64,000 bases of DNA from Pseudomonas putida (lineage in GTDB: Bacteria > Pseudomonadota > Gammaproteobacteria > Pseudomonadales > Pseudomonadaceae), in contig NZ_BSKJ01000002.1 of assembly GCF_030159595.1 (NCBI RefSeq), forward strand, positions 603,179 through 667,178, read 5' to 3'. The translations under genes were made by a program, and so were the position numbers. The number at the start of each line of letters is the position of its first letter. The stretch's first letter is position 1. A model generated the notes under the pieces. It was not told the DNA's origin. It saw only the letters and a program-made list of their open reading frames with translations, and made no database searches. This document shows, in pieces, positions 25,961-36,371 of this stretch.

Positions 25961-27426
25961 CAATCTATTCCCAACTGATCCCACAGCTCATCGATACGGC
26001 GGGTGACGGCTTCGTCCTTGACGATGACCCGTCCCCATTCGCGTGTAGTCTCGCCCGGCCACTTGTGCGTGGCGTCCAGGCCCATCTTCGACCCCAATCC
26101 CGATACCGGCGACGCGAAGTCGAGGTAGTCGATCGGGGTGTTGTCGATCATCACCGTATCACGCTTGGGGTCCATGCGCGTGGTAATGGCCCAGATCACA
26201 TCGTTCCAGTCGCGGGCGTTGATATCGTCATCGGTGACAATAACGAACTTGGTGTACATGAACTGTCGCAGGAACGACCACACACCCAGCATCACGCGCT
26301 TGGCGTGGCCCGGGTACTGCTTTTTCATAGTAACCACGGCCATGCGGTACGAACAGCCTTCCGGCGGCAGGTAGAAGTCGGTGATTTCCGGGAACTGCTT
26401 CTGCAGGATTGGCACGAACACTTCGTTCAGCGCCACACCGAGAATCGCCGGCTCATCTGGCGGACGGCCGGTGTAGGTGCTGTGGTAGATCGGTTTCTGC
26501 CGGTGAGTGATGCGCTCGACGGTGAACACCGGGAAGCTGTCCACTTCGTTGTAGTACCCGGTGTGGTCGCCGTACGGGCCTTCCGGGGCCATTTCGCCCG
26601 GGTGGATCACACCTTCCAGGATAATTTCGGCGGTGGCCGGCACCTGCAGGTTGCTGCCTCGGCACTTGACCAGCTCGGTACGATTACCGCGCAGCAGGCC
26701 CGCGAAGGCGTACTCGGAGAGGGTGTCCGGTACCGGGGTCACAGCGCCAAGGATGGTCGCCGGGTCAGCGCCCAGCGCCACGGCAACCGGGAACGGCTGG
26801 CCTGGGTTTTTCTCGCACCACTCGCGGTAGTCGAGGGCGCCACCACGATGGCTGAGCCAGCGCATGATGACCTTGTTCCGGCCGATCACCTGCTGGCGGT
26901 AGATGCCCAGGTTCTGTCGGTCCTTGTTCGGGCCACGCGTAACGGTAAGCCCCCAGGTAATCAGTGGCGCCACATCGCCGGGCCAGCAGTGCTGGATCGG
27001 CAACGCACCGAGGTCGACATCGTCACCCTCGACCACCACTTCCTGGCACACCGCGTCCTTGACCACTTTTGGCGCCATCGACACGACCTTCTTGAAGATC
27101 GGCAGCTTGGACCAGGCGTCCTTCAGGCCTTTCGGCGGCTCGGGTTCCTTGAGGAACGCCAGCAACTTGCCGATCTCGCGCAGTTCGTCGACCGACTCGG
27201 CGCCCATGCCCATGGCCACGCGCTCTGGCGTACCGAACAGGTTACCAAGTACCGGGATGTCGAAGCCGGTGGGCTTTTCGAACAGCAACGCCGGGCCCTT
27301 GGCACGCAAGGTGCGGTCGCAGACCTCGGTCATTTCCAGAACAGGGGAGATCGGAACCTGGATGCGCTTGAGTTCGCCGCGCTGCTCCAGGCCACGGATG
27401 AAGTCGCGCAAGTCGCGATACTGCAT
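25960..27426 (-). CDS. ubiD: 3-octaprenyl-4-hydroxybenzoate decarboxylase UbiD
   Basis: 488-aa prenylated-FMN-dependent decarboxylase of the ubiquinone pathway. It opens [22 protein letters not shown] and contains the UbiD blocks [24 protein letters not shown], with the E-x-P-F/Y-G catalytic glutamate region, and [28 protein letters not shown]. The chosen ATG at 27426 has GAGG at a fitting distance; the longer frame runs into a REP element. It is followed without a gap by the ferredoxin/flavin reductase gene. Confidence 0.96.
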   Translation of the reverse strand: MQYRDLRDFIRGLEQRGELKRIQVPISPVLEMTEVCDRTLRAKGPALLFEKPTGFDIPVLGNLFGTPERVAMGMGAESVDELREIGKLLAFLKEPEPPKGLKDAWSKLPIFKKVVSMAPKVVKDAVCQEVVVEGDDVDLGALPIQHCWPGDVAPLITWGLTVTRGPNKDRQNLGIYRQQVIGRNKVIMRWLSHRGGALDYREWCEKNPGQPFPVAVALGADPATILGAVTPVPDTLSEYAFAGLLRGNRTELVKCRGSNLQVPATAEIILEGVIHPGEMAPEGPYGDHTGYYNEVDSFPVFTVERITHRQKPIYHSTYTGRPPDEPAILGVALNEVFVPILQKQFPEITDFYLPPEGCSYRMAVVTMKKQYPGHAKRVMLGVWSFLRQFMYTKFVIVTDDDINARDWNDVIWAITTRMDPKRDTVMIDNTPIDYLDFASPVSGLGSKMGLDATHKWPGETTREWGRVIVKDEAVTRRIDELWDQLGID

Positions 27427-27508
27427 GCATGAGCCTCGTGTTGGCCGTATCGGTCGGGGGTGCAGAGTGTAGCGCCGTTCGGTCTTTGTTTGGGGGCAAA
27501 AATGCATT

Positions 27509-27609
27509 GGGGCCGCTTCGCAGCCCTTCGCGGGCAAGCCCGCTCCCACAAGGATCGCACTGACCCTGTGGGAGCGGGCTTGCCCGCGAAGGGGCGCGAA
27601 GCGGCCCCA
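27509..27609. repeat. REP pair with extended outer stem between rho and ubiD
   Basis: Two facing REP units (CTTCGCGGGCAAGCCCGCTCC and complement) with an extra outer inverted sequence, GGGGCCGCTTCGC at 27509 and GCGAAGCGGCCCC at 27597. The spacer between units is short (~16 bp), so the whole 101 bp can fold into one long hairpin. It lies 21 bp after the rho stop and 82 bp before the ubiD ATG. Confidence 0.93.
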
Positions 27610-27630
27610 ATTACTGCCTGCTCGGGAAGC

Positions 27631-28890
<1,260 letters not shown>

Positions 28891-29080
28891 AAGGGGAGTG
28901 ACGTAATCATGTAAGAAGGGAGAATTAAGCTTCTGGCTTAATGAGGCCGCGCCGCTAGATGGCGACAGGATCGCGTACTGATTCGAATTAGGGATGCTTC
29001 GGCGACGGCGTGTAGAGGGCACTGGAAAAGCAGTGCGAGGCCGAATGTAACACTTGCTTTTTTCTGCGTCTAGTGCTCTG

Positions 29081-29112
29081 AAAAAGAAAAGCCCCGCATT
29101 TGCGGGGCCTTT
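29081..29112 (-). terminator. Rho-independent terminator of trxA
   Basis: 8-bp stem GCCCCGCA/TGCGGGGC with a 2-nt loop, followed on the minus strand by TTTTCTTTTT. It lies just past the trxA stop and upstream of the rho leader. Confidence 0.85.
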
Positions 29113-29117
29113 TCACA

Positions 29118-29444
29118 TCACAGGTGGGCGTCGAGGAACGCGGCCAGCTGCGATTTGGACAGTGCACCAACCTTGGTGGCTTCGACGTTGCCGTTCTTGA
29201 ACAGCATCAACGTCGGGATACCACGCACGCCGTGCTTGGCCGGCGTTTCCTGATTCTCGTCGATGTTCAGCTTGGCGACGGTCAGCTTGCCCTCGTAGGT
29301 GGCAGCGATGTCGTCCAGAACCGGAGCGATCATCTTGCATGGGCCGCACCATTCAGCCCAGTAGTCGACCAGCACCGGGCCTTGAGCCTGCAGTACATCG
29401 GCGTCGAAGCTGGCGTCGGTGACGTGTTTGATTTTGTCGCTCAT
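29118..29444 (-). CDS. trxA: Thioredoxin 1
   Basis: 108-aa cytosolic disulfide reductase with the active site WCGPC (C33, C36) and cis-proline region GIPTLMLF. The ATG at 29444 has TTGGAGATTTCC upstream; the eight-residue upstream extension is rejected. Adjacent to rho as in E. coli and other pseudomonads, but separated from it by its own terminator. Divergent from ppx. Confidence 0.98.
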   Translation of the reverse strand: MSDKIKHVTDASFDADVLQAQGPVLVDYWAEWCGPCKMIAPVLDDIAATYEGKLTVAKLNIDENQETPAKHGVRGIPTLMLFKNGNVEATKVGALSKSQLAAFLDAHL

Positions 29445-29563
29445 GGAAATCTCCAAGGTCGTAAGCAATAAAAACGTTGCCCATCATAGCCGCCCCCGCC
29501 GCCTACAGGAAGCCACGGACGATTGAGTGTAACTATAGTTGTGCAAGACGCCGCGAATCGAAA

Positions 29564-29585
29564 CTGTCACACAGCCGTCATAGAA
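29564..29585 (+). promoter_or_regulatory. Candidate Pho box upstream of ppx
   Basis: CTGTCACACAG followed directly by CCGTCATAGAA: two 11-bp direct repeats with CTGTCAT-like heptamers in the 7+4 pattern bound by PhoB. It lies 115 bp upstream of the ppx start codon in the divergent trxA-ppx gap. Confidence 0.6.
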
Positions 29586-29699
29586 TCGAATGGCACATTG
29601 CCTTGCATCAAGGCCAGCACACCGGCTGCGTGTCACGCGTTGGCGACAGCCTGCTATCGTGGCACGATTGCCGGGTTAACGACCGAGAACAACCAGATC

Positions 29700-31202
29700 A
29701 TGCCGCATACCATCGCGAAGAACCTGTCCCTGATCGCTGCCATCGACCTTGGCTCCAACAGTTTCCATATGGTCGTGGCCAAGGCCCACCATACCGAAAT
29801 CCGCATTCTCGAGCGGCTCGGCGAGAAGGTTCAGCTGGCCGCCGGCATCGGCGAGGACCGCCTGCTTAGCGAAGAAGCCATGGAACGAGGCCTCGAATGC
29901 CTCAAGCGCTTCGCCCAGCTGATCAACGGCATGCCGGCTGGCGCCGTGCGCATCGTGGGCACCAACGCCCTGCGCGAAGCGCGCAACCGCAATGCATTCA
30001 TCCAGCGTGCCGAAGCCATCCTTGGCCACCCGGTGGAGGTCATCTCCGGCCGTGAAGAGGCGCGCCTGATCTACCTGGGTGTGTCCCACACCCTGGCCGA
30101 TACACCCGGCAAGCGCCTGGTGGCCGACATTGGCGGCGGCAGTACCGAGTTCATCATCGGCCAGCGCTTCGAGCCGCTGCTGCGCGAAAGCCTGCAGATG
30201 GGCTGCGTCAGCTTCACCCAGCGCTACTTCCGCGACGGCAAGATCACCCCGGCGCGCTATGCCCAGGCCTACACCGCCGCACGCCTGGAACTGATGAGCA
30301 TCGAGCACGCCCTGCATCGCCTGACCTGGGATGAGGCCATCGGCTCGTCCGGCACCATTCGCGCCATCGGCGCCGCCATCAAGGCCGGCGGTCTGGGCAA
30401 TGGTGAGGTCAACGCGGAGGGCCTGGCTTGGGTCAAGCGCAAGCTGTTCAAGCTGGGCGAGGTCGACAAGATCGACTTCGACGGTATCAAGCCGGACCGC
30501 CGCACCATCTTCCCGGCGGGCATGGCGATTCTCGAAGCAATCTTCGACGCCCTGGAACTGCAGCGCATGGACCACTGCGACGGCGCCCTGCGCGAAGGCG
30601 TGCTGTTCGACCTGCTGGGGCGCCACCACCACGAAGATGTGCGTGAGCGAACGCTCAATTCGCTGATGGAGCGCTACCATGTGGACCAGGGCCAGGCAGC
30701 GCGCGTCGAGCGCAAAGCCCTGCACGCCTTCGATCAAGTGGCTGACGCTTGGCAGCTGAAAGATGGAAACTGGCGCGATCTGCTGGGCTGGGCGGCGAAA
30801 GTGCACGAAGTCGGCCTCGATATCGCCCACTATCACTACCACAAGCACGGCGCCTACCTGATCGAGCACTCCGACCTGGCGGGCTTCTCCCGCGAGGACC
30901 AGCAGATGATGGCCTTGCTGGTGCGCGGCCACCGCCGCAACATCCCCAAGGACAAGTTCGCCGAGTTCGGCGATGAAGGCGTGCAACTGATCCGCCTGTG
31001 CGTGTTGCTGCGCTTCGCCATCCTGTTCCACCACATCCGCGGCAACCAGCAAATGCCAAAGGTGGAACTGAAGGCCGGCGACAACAGCCTGGATGTGGCC
31101 TTCCCGGAAGGCTGGCTGGAGCAGAACCAGCTGACCCAGGCCGACTTCGCCAACGAGGCGGAGTGGCTGGCCCGGGTCGGCTTCGTCCTCAGCGTACGTT
31201 GA
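29700..31202 (+). CDS. ppx: Exopolyphosphatase (Ppx/GppA family)
   Basis: 500-aa hydrolase releasing phosphate from the ends of polyphosphate. The ASKHA fold motifs are visible: [29 protein letters not shown] and [11 protein letters not shown]. The C-terminal helical HD-like half ([29 protein letters not shown]) marks the long Ppx type rather than the short type. The start at 29700 is chosen by homology ([20 protein letters not shown]). Its stop overlaps the ppk stop on the opposite strand by 14 bp, so the two polyphosphate genes are convergent rather than an operon as in E. coli. Confidence 0.95.
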   Translation: MPHTIAKNLSLIAAIDLGSNSFHMVVAKAHHTEIRILERLGEKVQLAAGIGEDRLLSEEAMERGLECLKRFAQLINGMPAGAVRIVGTNALREARNRNAFIQRAEAILGHPVEVISGREEARLIYLGVSHTLADTPGKRLVADIGGGSTEFIIGQRFEPLLRESLQMGCVSFTQRYFRDGKITPARYAQAYTAARLELMSIEHALHRLTWDEAIGSSGTIRAIGAAIKAGGLGNGEVNAEGLAWVKRKLFKLGEVDKIDFDGIKPDRRTIFPAGMAILEAIFDALELQRMDHCDGALREGVLFDLLGRHHHEDVRERTLNSLMERYHVDQGQAARVERKALHAFDQVADAWQLKDGNWRDLLGWAAKVHEVGLDIAHYHYHKHGAYLIEHSDLAGFSREDQQMMALLVRGHRRNIPKDKFAEFGDEGVQLIRLCVLLRFAILFHHIRGNQQMPKVELKAGDNSLDVAFPEGWLEQNQLTQADFANEAEWLARVGFVLSVR

Positions 31203-33438
31203 GGAGCGGGTTGCTCAGGCGCTCCAGCAGGGTCGCCTGGGCACTGCGCGGGTTCTGGTTGCCCGTCGGGGTGATGCGCACATAGCGCCCGTCCGGCTGC
31301 AAAGTCCAGGCGTGGGTGTTGTCGGTCAGGTAGCCTTCCAGCTCCTTTTTCACCCGCAGCAACAGCTTCTTGCCCTCCACCGGGAAGCAAGTCTCGACAC
31401 GCTTGTCGAGGTTGCGCTCCATCCAGTCGGCACTGGACAGGTAGATCTGCTCTTCGCCGCCATTGAGGAAGTAGAACACCCGCGTGTGCTCCAGGAAGCG
31501 GCCGATGATCGAGCGCACCTGGATATTGTGTGAAACCCCCGGAATGCCTGGGCGCAGGCAGCACATGCCACGCACCACCAGGTCGATCTTCACGCCCGAC
31601 TGGCTGGCCTTGTACAGCGCCTTGATGACCTTGGCATCGGTCAGCGAGTTGAACTTGGCAATGATGTGCGCCGGTTTGCCTTCGAGGGCAAACTGGGTTT
31701 CCCGCGCGATCATGTCGAGCATGCCCTTCTTCAGGGTGAACGGCGCGTGCAGCAGCTTTTTCATGCGCAGGGTCTTGCCCATGCCGATCAGTTGGCTGAA
31801 CAGCTTGCCGACGTCCTCGGTGAGGGCGTCGTCAGAGGTCAGCAGACTGTAGTCGGTGTACAGGCGGGCGTTACCGGCGTGGTAGTTGCCGGTACCCAGG
31901 TGCGCGTAACGCACGATCTCGCCCTGCTCGCGGCGCAGGATCAGCATCATCTTGGCGTGGGTCTTGAAGCCGACCACGCCGTAGATCACCACCGCACCGG
32001 CTGCTTGCAGGCGGCTGGCCATCTGCAGGTTGGACTCTTCGTCGAAGCGCGCGCGCAATTCGATCACCGCAGTGACCTCCTTGCCGTTACGCGCCGCGTC
32101 CACCAGGGCGTCGACGATTTCCGAGTTGGCCCCGGAGCGGTAAAGGGTCTGGCGTACGGCCAGCACATGCGGGTCCTTGGCGGCCTGGCGCAGCAGGTCG
32201 ATCACCGGGGTGAAGGACTCGAACGGGTGCATCAGCAGGATGTCCTGCTTGCCGATCACACTGAAAATGTTGTCGGCGTTCACCAGCAGCTTGGGGATTG
32301 CCGGGGTGAACGGCGTGTATTGCAACTCCGGGTGGCTGTCCAGGCCGGTAATGCTGAACAGGCGGGTGAGGTTGACCGGGCCATTGACCTGGTACAGCTC
32401 GCTTTCACTGAGGCTGAACTGCTTGAGCAGGTAGTCCGACAGGTGTTTCGGGCAGGTGTCGGCCACTTCCAGGCGCACGGCATCGCCGTAACGGCGTGAG
32501 AACAGCTCGCCGCGCAGGGCACGGGCGAGGTCGTCGACCTCTTCGGAGTCCAGCGCCAGGTCGGCGTTACGGGTCAGGCGGAACTGGTAGCAGCCCTTCA
32601 CCTTCATGCCCTGGAACAGGTCATCGGCATGCGCGTGGATCATCGACGACAGGAATACGTAGTTGGCGCCTGGCCCCCCCACCTCTTCCGGCACGCGGAT
32701 AACCCGCGGCAGCAGGCGGGGAGCCGGGATGATCGCCAGGCCCGAGTCGCGGCCGAAGGCGTCGACACCTTCGAGCTCGACGATGAAGTTGAGGCTTTTG
32801 TTCACCAGCAGCGGGAACGGGTGCGTCGGGTCGAGGCCGATCGGGGTGATGATCGGGGCGATTTCGTCGCGGAAGTAGCGGCGCACCCAGGTCTTGAGCT
32901 TGGGCGTCCAGTAACGGCGGCGAATGAAGCGGATCTGGTGCTTTTCCAGCTCCGGCAACAGCACATCGTTGAGGATCGCGTACTGGCGTTCTACCTCGAT
33001 ATGCACCAGTTCGCTGATGCGTGCCAGCGCCTGGTGCGGCTGCAGGCCGTCCGCGCCGGCCTGTTCACGGGCGAAGTTGATCTGCTTCTTCAAGCCGGCA
33101 ACGCGGATCTCGAAGAACTCGTCGAGGTTGCTGGAGAAGATCAACAGGAACTTGAGGCGTTCGAGCAGCGGGTAGTTCTCGTCCAGCGCCTGCTCCAGCA
33201 CGCGGATGTTGAACTGCAACTGCGAGAGCTCGCGATGAATGTACAGGCTGCTGTCGTCCAGGCCAGGGACGGCGATTGCCGGGGCAGGCGCGGGCGCCGG
33301 GGCCACAGGCTCCGCCACCAGTTCCGCTGCAGGCTCAGGCTCGGGTGCCGGCGGCAGGTCTGGCGGGGTTTGCACCATCTCTTCTGGGAGCTCCTGGGCA
33401 TCCTTGATCGCGACAGGGGTGAGCACTTCGTTATTCAT
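31189..33438 (-). CDS. ppk: Polyphosphate kinase 1
   Basis: Membrane-associated PPK1 that makes polyphosphate from ATP. 749 aa including a Pro/Ala/Glu-rich extension (roughly residues 20-56, [16 protein letters not shown]…) before the family start [21 protein letters not shown]. The autophosphorylated histidine is H513 in [11 protein letters not shown]. The N domain, head ([22 protein letters not shown]) and two catalytic PLD-like domains ([13 protein letters not shown] near the end) are present. The ATG has AGGAACGCCAG upstream. A second candidate Pho box lies 58 bp upstream of the start. Confidence 0.96.
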   Translation of the reverse strand: MNNEVLTPVAIKDAQELPEEMVQTPPDLPPAPEPEPAAELVAEPVAPAPAPAPAIAVPGLDDSSLYIHRELSQLQFNIRVLEQALDENYPLLERLKFLLIFSSNLDEFFEIRVAGLKKQINFAREQAGADGLQPHQALARISELVHIEVERQYAILNDVLLPELEKHQIRFIRRRYWTPKLKTWVRRYFRDEIAPIITPIGLDPTHPFPLLVNKSLNFIVELEGVDAFGRDSGLAIIPAPRLLPRVIRVPEEVGGPGANYVFLSSMIHAHADDLFQGMKVKGCYQFRLTRNADLALDSEEVDDLARALRGELFSRRYGDAVRLEVADTCPKHLSDYLLKQFSLSESELYQVNGPVNLTRLFSITGLDSHPELQYTPFTPAIPKLLVNADNIFSVIGKQDILLMHPFESFTPVIDLLRQAAKDPHVLAVRQTLYRSGANSEIVDALVDAARNGKEVTAVIELRARFDEESNLQMASRLQAAGAVVIYGVVGFKTHAKMMLILRREQGEIVRYAHLGTGNYHAGNARLYTDYSLLTSDDALTEDVGKLFSQLIGMGKTLRMKKLLHAPFTLKKGMLDMIARETQFALEGKPAHIIAKFNSLTDAKVIKALYKASQSGVKIDLVVRGMCCLRPGIPGVSHNIQVRSIIGRFLEHTRVFYFLNGGEEQIYLSSADWMERNLDKRVETCFPVEGKKLLLRVKKELEGYLTDNTHAWTLQPDGRYVRITPTGNQNPRSAQATLLERLSNPLLNVR

Positions 33439-33456
33439 CTGGCGTTCCTGAGGACG

Positions 33457-33573
33457 TTAACGCCCTATCATCAATTGAGCGGCAAGATAAGCGCCCATTA
33501 TGACGCCTGTGTTACACGCCAGGGCAAGCCATAGCGCGTGGCCCCTGGCATTGTCAGAGTAGGGATTGTTCAT
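33457..33573 (-). CDS. Possible 38-aa membrane peptide upstream of ppk
   Basis: A short frame starting at an ATG (MNNPYSDNARGHALWLALACNTGVIMGAYLAAQLMIGR) that encodes one hydrophobic helix and ends 18 bp before ppk. There is no strong Shine-Dalgarno, and a candidate Pho box lies inside it, so it may only be promoter DNA that happens to be open. Listed because the helix-like composition and ppk-proximal position are suggestive. Confidence 0.35.
   Translation of the reverse strand: MNNPYSDNARGHALWLALACNTGVIMGAYLAAQLMIGR
33496..33517 (-). promoter_or_regulatory. Candidate Pho box upstream of ppk
   Basis: On the minus strand GTGTAACACAG followed by GCGTCATAATG: the same 11+11 layout as the box upstream of ppx and 15 of its 22 bases in common. 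Less close to the CTGTCAT consensus than that box. It lies 58 bp before the ppk ATG. Confidence 0.45.
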
Positions 33574-33651
33574 GTCGAGACACATTTGGACACTTTCACG
33601 AATGCGCGCGAAGGGGTAGGCTTCGCGTTCATTTCGCCAGCACCTCAGAAA

Positions 33652-34296
33652 ATGCTTCAACAATTCCTGCAGGATTTCGGCTACTTCGCCCTTTTTCTAG
33701 GCACCTTCTTCGAAGGCGAGACCATCTTGGTGCTTGCGGGTTTTCTTGCGTTCCGCGGTTACATGGACATCAACCTGGTGTGCCTGGTGGCGTTCTTCGG
33801 CAGCTACGCCGGCGACCAGCTGTGGTACTTCATGGGCCGCCGCCACGGGCGCAGGATTTTGGCGCGCAAGCCGCGCTGGCAGGCCATGGGTGACCGGGCG
33901 CTGGACCACATCCGTCGCCACCCCGACATCTGGGTGCTGAGCTTCCGCTTCGTGTATGGCCTGCGCACGGTCATGCCGGTGGCCATTGGGCTGTCTGGTT
34001 ACCCGCCGCGCCGCTACCTGCTGCTCAACGGGATTGGCGCAGCCATCTGGGCAATAGCGCTGGGCGCGGCCGCGTATCATTTCGGCGCCATCCTCGAAGG
34101 CCTGCTGGGCAACGTGAAGCGTTACGAGCTATGGGTGCTCGGTGGCCTGCTGGGGCTGGGCGCCCTGCTGTGGCTGCGCCGGCGCTTCCGCACCCTGCGC
34201 GCGGAGCGCAAGGCGGCGAGCGAGGCCCAGGCTCCAGAGGCTGAGCAGGCTGTAGACCACGAACAGGACCCAGGCCAGCGGCGCGACCACCGCTAG
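33652..34296 (+). CDS. DedA family membrane protein
   Basis: 214-aa polytopic inner-membrane protein of the DedA/VTT superfamily, linked to undecaprenyl-phosphate and phospholipid flipping in other bacteria. It has the family features FLGTFFEGETILVLAGFLAFRG, FFGSYAGDQLWYFMGRRHG and the re-entrant/arginine motif FRFVYGLRTVMPVAIGLSGYPPRRYLLLN. The start MLQQFLQDFGYFALFLG is chosen by homology. The last ~55 codons (a charged, Ala/Glu-rich tail) overlap the 3' end of the opposing gene by 168 bp. Confidence 0.93.
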   Translation: MLQQFLQDFGYFALFLGTFFEGETILVLAGFLAFRGYMDINLVCLVAFFGSYAGDQLWYFMGRRHGRRILARKPRWQAMGDRALDHIRRHPDIWVLSFRFVYGLRTVMPVAIGLSGYPPRRYLLLNGIGAAIWAIALGAAAYHFGAILEGLLGNVKRYELWVLGGLLGLGALLWLRRRFRTLRAERKAASEAQAPEAEQAVDHEQDPGQRRDHR

Positions 34297-35424
34297 GCCC
34301 AGTGCGCCAGCCAGGTACAGCGCCGGCGCATTCACCACCAGCCGCGTCAGTTCCAGGCGCGCAGCCCAGGGCCGGTTCTCCAGCAACGCGCCCAGCACGA
34401 ACAAGCCAAACCCCATCAGCGACCAGCCGAGCACCAACGCAGCGACTGGCACGCGCTCGGCCACATCCATCAAGTAGCTGCCCAACGCCACATAAAGCAC
34501 GAACTGCACCGCCACATAGGCCTGCTGGGCACGACCCAGGGCAATCTCGAACTTGCGAAACAGCGCCAGGTCCTGCTTGGCCTGCGGGTAGCGTGCGGCC
34601 ACATCGGCCGGGCGCCAACCGGTGGGCATGAACCAGATGCGCAGCTTGTCCCACAGGCTTGTGGCGCGCCGGGCGTCATGCCAGAGCTGGGCATAGAACT
34701 GCAGGTTGGCCCACAGCGGGTTCCAGCTGGCCAGCGGCGTGGTCACCCCGAACACGACCGGTTCGGCCGGGTCTTCTTCTTTGAAGGTGCCGAACAGACG
34801 GTCCCAGAGAATGAACACGCCGCCGTAGTTGCGATCCAGATAAGCAGGGTTTTGCGCATGGTGGACACGATGGTTGGAGGGCGTGATCAACACCCACTCA
34901 AGCCAGCCAAGCTTGGGAATGTGCCGGGTATGCACCCAGAACTGGTACAGCAGGTTGAGCGATGCCACGGTGATGAATACCAATGGCGGCACGCCGAGCA
35001 GCGCCAGCGGCAAGTAGAACACCCACGAGAAGATGAAGCCGCTGCTGGTCTGGCGCAGCGCCGTGGTGAGGTTGTACTCCTCGCTCTGGTGATGCACCGA
35101 ATGCGCGGCCCACAGCACGTTGCGCTCATGGCCCAGGCGGTGCAGCCAGTAGTAGCAGAAGTCGTACAGGACGAATGCCAGCAGCCACACCCACCAGGCC
35201 TCGGGCGGCAGGCGCACCAGCGACAGGTGTTCGAACGCCAGGGCATAGGTCACCAGCCCTACACCTTTGGTCAGCAACCCGGTGCTGGTCGACAACGCGC
35301 CGGTACTCAGGCTGTTGATCGAGTCGGCCAACGTGAAGTTGCGCTGGCCGCGCACACGGTCGGCCACCAGCTCCACGGCGATCAGCACGAAGAAGAACGG
35401 CACGGCCAGCAGTATCAGGTCCAT
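34129..35424 (-). CDS. Sterol desaturase / fatty acid hydroxylase family protein
   Basis: 431-aa integral membrane di-iron enzyme family. The histidine clusters are present: HRLGH in YYWLHRLGHERN, HSVHH in WAAHSVHHQSEEYN, and HRVHH in SNHRVHHAQN. Multiple membrane segments lie on both sides, and the C-terminal third (after about residue 290) is a further hydrophobic domain with a Pro/Gln-rich tail (AQPQQGAQPQQATEHP). The substrate is unknown; bacterial members modify lipids or carotenoids. The 3' end overlaps the DedA gene convergently by 168 bp. Confidence 0.92.
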   Translation of the reverse strand: MDLILLAVPFFFVLIAVELVADRVRGQRNFTLADSINSLSTGALSTSTGLLTKGVGLVTYALAFEHLSLVRLPPEAWWVWLLAFVLYDFCYYWLHRLGHERNVLWAAHSVHHQSEEYNLTTALRQTSSGFIFSWVFYLPLALLGVPPLVFITVASLNLLYQFWVHTRHIPKLGWLEWVLITPSNHRVHHAQNPAYLDRNYGGVFILWDRLFGTFKEEDPAEPVVFGVTTPLASWNPLWANLQFYAQLWHDARRATSLWDKLRIWFMPTGWRPADVAARYPQAKQDLALFRKFEIALGRAQQAYVAVQFVLYVALGSYLMDVAERVPVAALVLGWSLMGFGLFVLGALLENRPWAARLELTRLVVNAPALYLAGALGLAVVAPLAWVLFVVYSLLSLWSLGLARRLALRAQGAEAPAQPQQGAQPQQATEHP

Positions 35425-35536
35425 GGGTACGGCCTCAGGCGGTATCCCTCAAGATTAGGCCGCGCTAGCAGCAACCCCTATGGCGACATCTGCCAAACTA
35501 GAGGACATTTAGCGCCTCGACTCAGGAGTAGTGAAC

Positions 35537-36196
35537 ATGACAAAAAAAGTAGCGGTGATTCTTTCCGGCTGTGGCGTGTATGACGGCGCCGAAATCCACG
35601 AAAGCGTGATCACCCTGCTGCGCCTCGACCAGCGCGGTGCGCAGGTGCAGTGCTTCGCACCGAACATTGCGCAGATGCATGTCATCAACCACCTGACCGG
35701 CGAAGAAATGCCGGAGTCGCGCAATGTGCTGGTGGAATCGGCGCGCATTGCGCGTGGCGAGGTCAAGGACATCCGCGAGGCCAAGGCCGATGACTTCGAT
35801 GCGCTGATCGTGCCTGGCGGTTTTGGTGCGGCGAAGAACCTGTCCAACTTCGCCGTGGAAGGCGCCAACTGCACCGTCAACCCGGACGTACTGGCCCTGG
35901 CCGAAGCCTTTGCCGACGCCTGCAAGCCGGTAGGCCTGATCTGCATCTCGCCGGCGCTGGCGGCGAAGATCTATGGACCAGGCGTGGTCTGCACCATCGG
36001 CACCGACGCAGGCACTGCGGCGGCCGTGACGAAGATGGGCGGCACCCATGAAGAGTGCGATGTGCACGATATTGTCGAAGATACCCAGCGCAAGCTGGTG
36101 ACGACACCGGCGTACATGGAGGCGAAGTCGATCAGCGAGGCGGCTGGCGGGATCTACAAGCTGGTGGACCGGGTGCTGGAACTCACACACGAGTAA
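35537..36196 (+). CDS. elbB: ElbB (glyoxalase-like, DJ-1/PfpI superfamily)
   Basis: 219 aa. DJ-1/PfpI-type amidotransferase-like protein first named for an isoprenoid-related effect; E. coli ElbB has glyoxalase activity. Motifs: MTKKVAVILSGCGVYDGAEIHE, IVPGGFGAAKNLSNFA and GLICISPALAAKIYG with the nucleophile-elbow cysteine in LICIS. The ATG at 35537 has AGGAG at the right distance; an in-frame GTG two codons upstream is less likely. Monocistronic, followed by a REP pair. Confidence 0.95.
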   Translation: MTKKVAVILSGCGVYDGAEIHESVITLLRLDQRGAQVQCFAPNIAQMHVINHLTGEEMPESRNVLVESARIARGEVKDIREAKADDFDALIVPGGFGAAKNLSNFAVEGANCTVNPDVLALAEAFADACKPVGLICISPALAAKIYGPGVVCTIGTDAGTAAAVTKMGGTHEECDVHDIVEDTQRKLVTTPAYMEAKSISEAAGGIYKLVDRVLELTHE

Positions 36197-36217
36197 CCCG
36201 CAAGTATTACGCAAATC

Positions 36218-36306
36218 CCTGTGGGAGCGGGCAAGCCCGCGAAGCAGACACCGCGGTGGATGGCACGGGCTTCGCCCGTGTTCGCGGGCAAGCCCGCTCC
36301 CACAGG
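36218..36306. repeat. REP pair in tail-out orientation
   Basis: CTGTGGGAGCGGGCAAGCCCGCGAAG at left and its inverse TTCGCGGGCAAGCCCGCTCCCACAG at right (26 and 25 bases, described by their ends). Here the CTGTGGGAG tails point outward, opposite to the other pairs in this window. The spacer carries another hairpin (CACGGGCTTCGCCCGTG). It lies between elbB and the convergent yaiI gene. Confidence 0.92.
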
Positions 36307-36371
36307 TACCGCGCAAGCTTCCAGTATTTGCAGAAGACAGTTAACCCACACCATGCCCTCGCAGGGTCGCC

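Noticed and set aside
28891..29080. Defined regulatory element in the rho leader
   Set aside because: The region is non-coding and an autoregulatory leader is plausible, but no specific motif could be pointed to.
29676..31052. Long minus-strand frame opposite ppx
   Set aside because: Shadow of ppx, with no start signal or recognisable motif.
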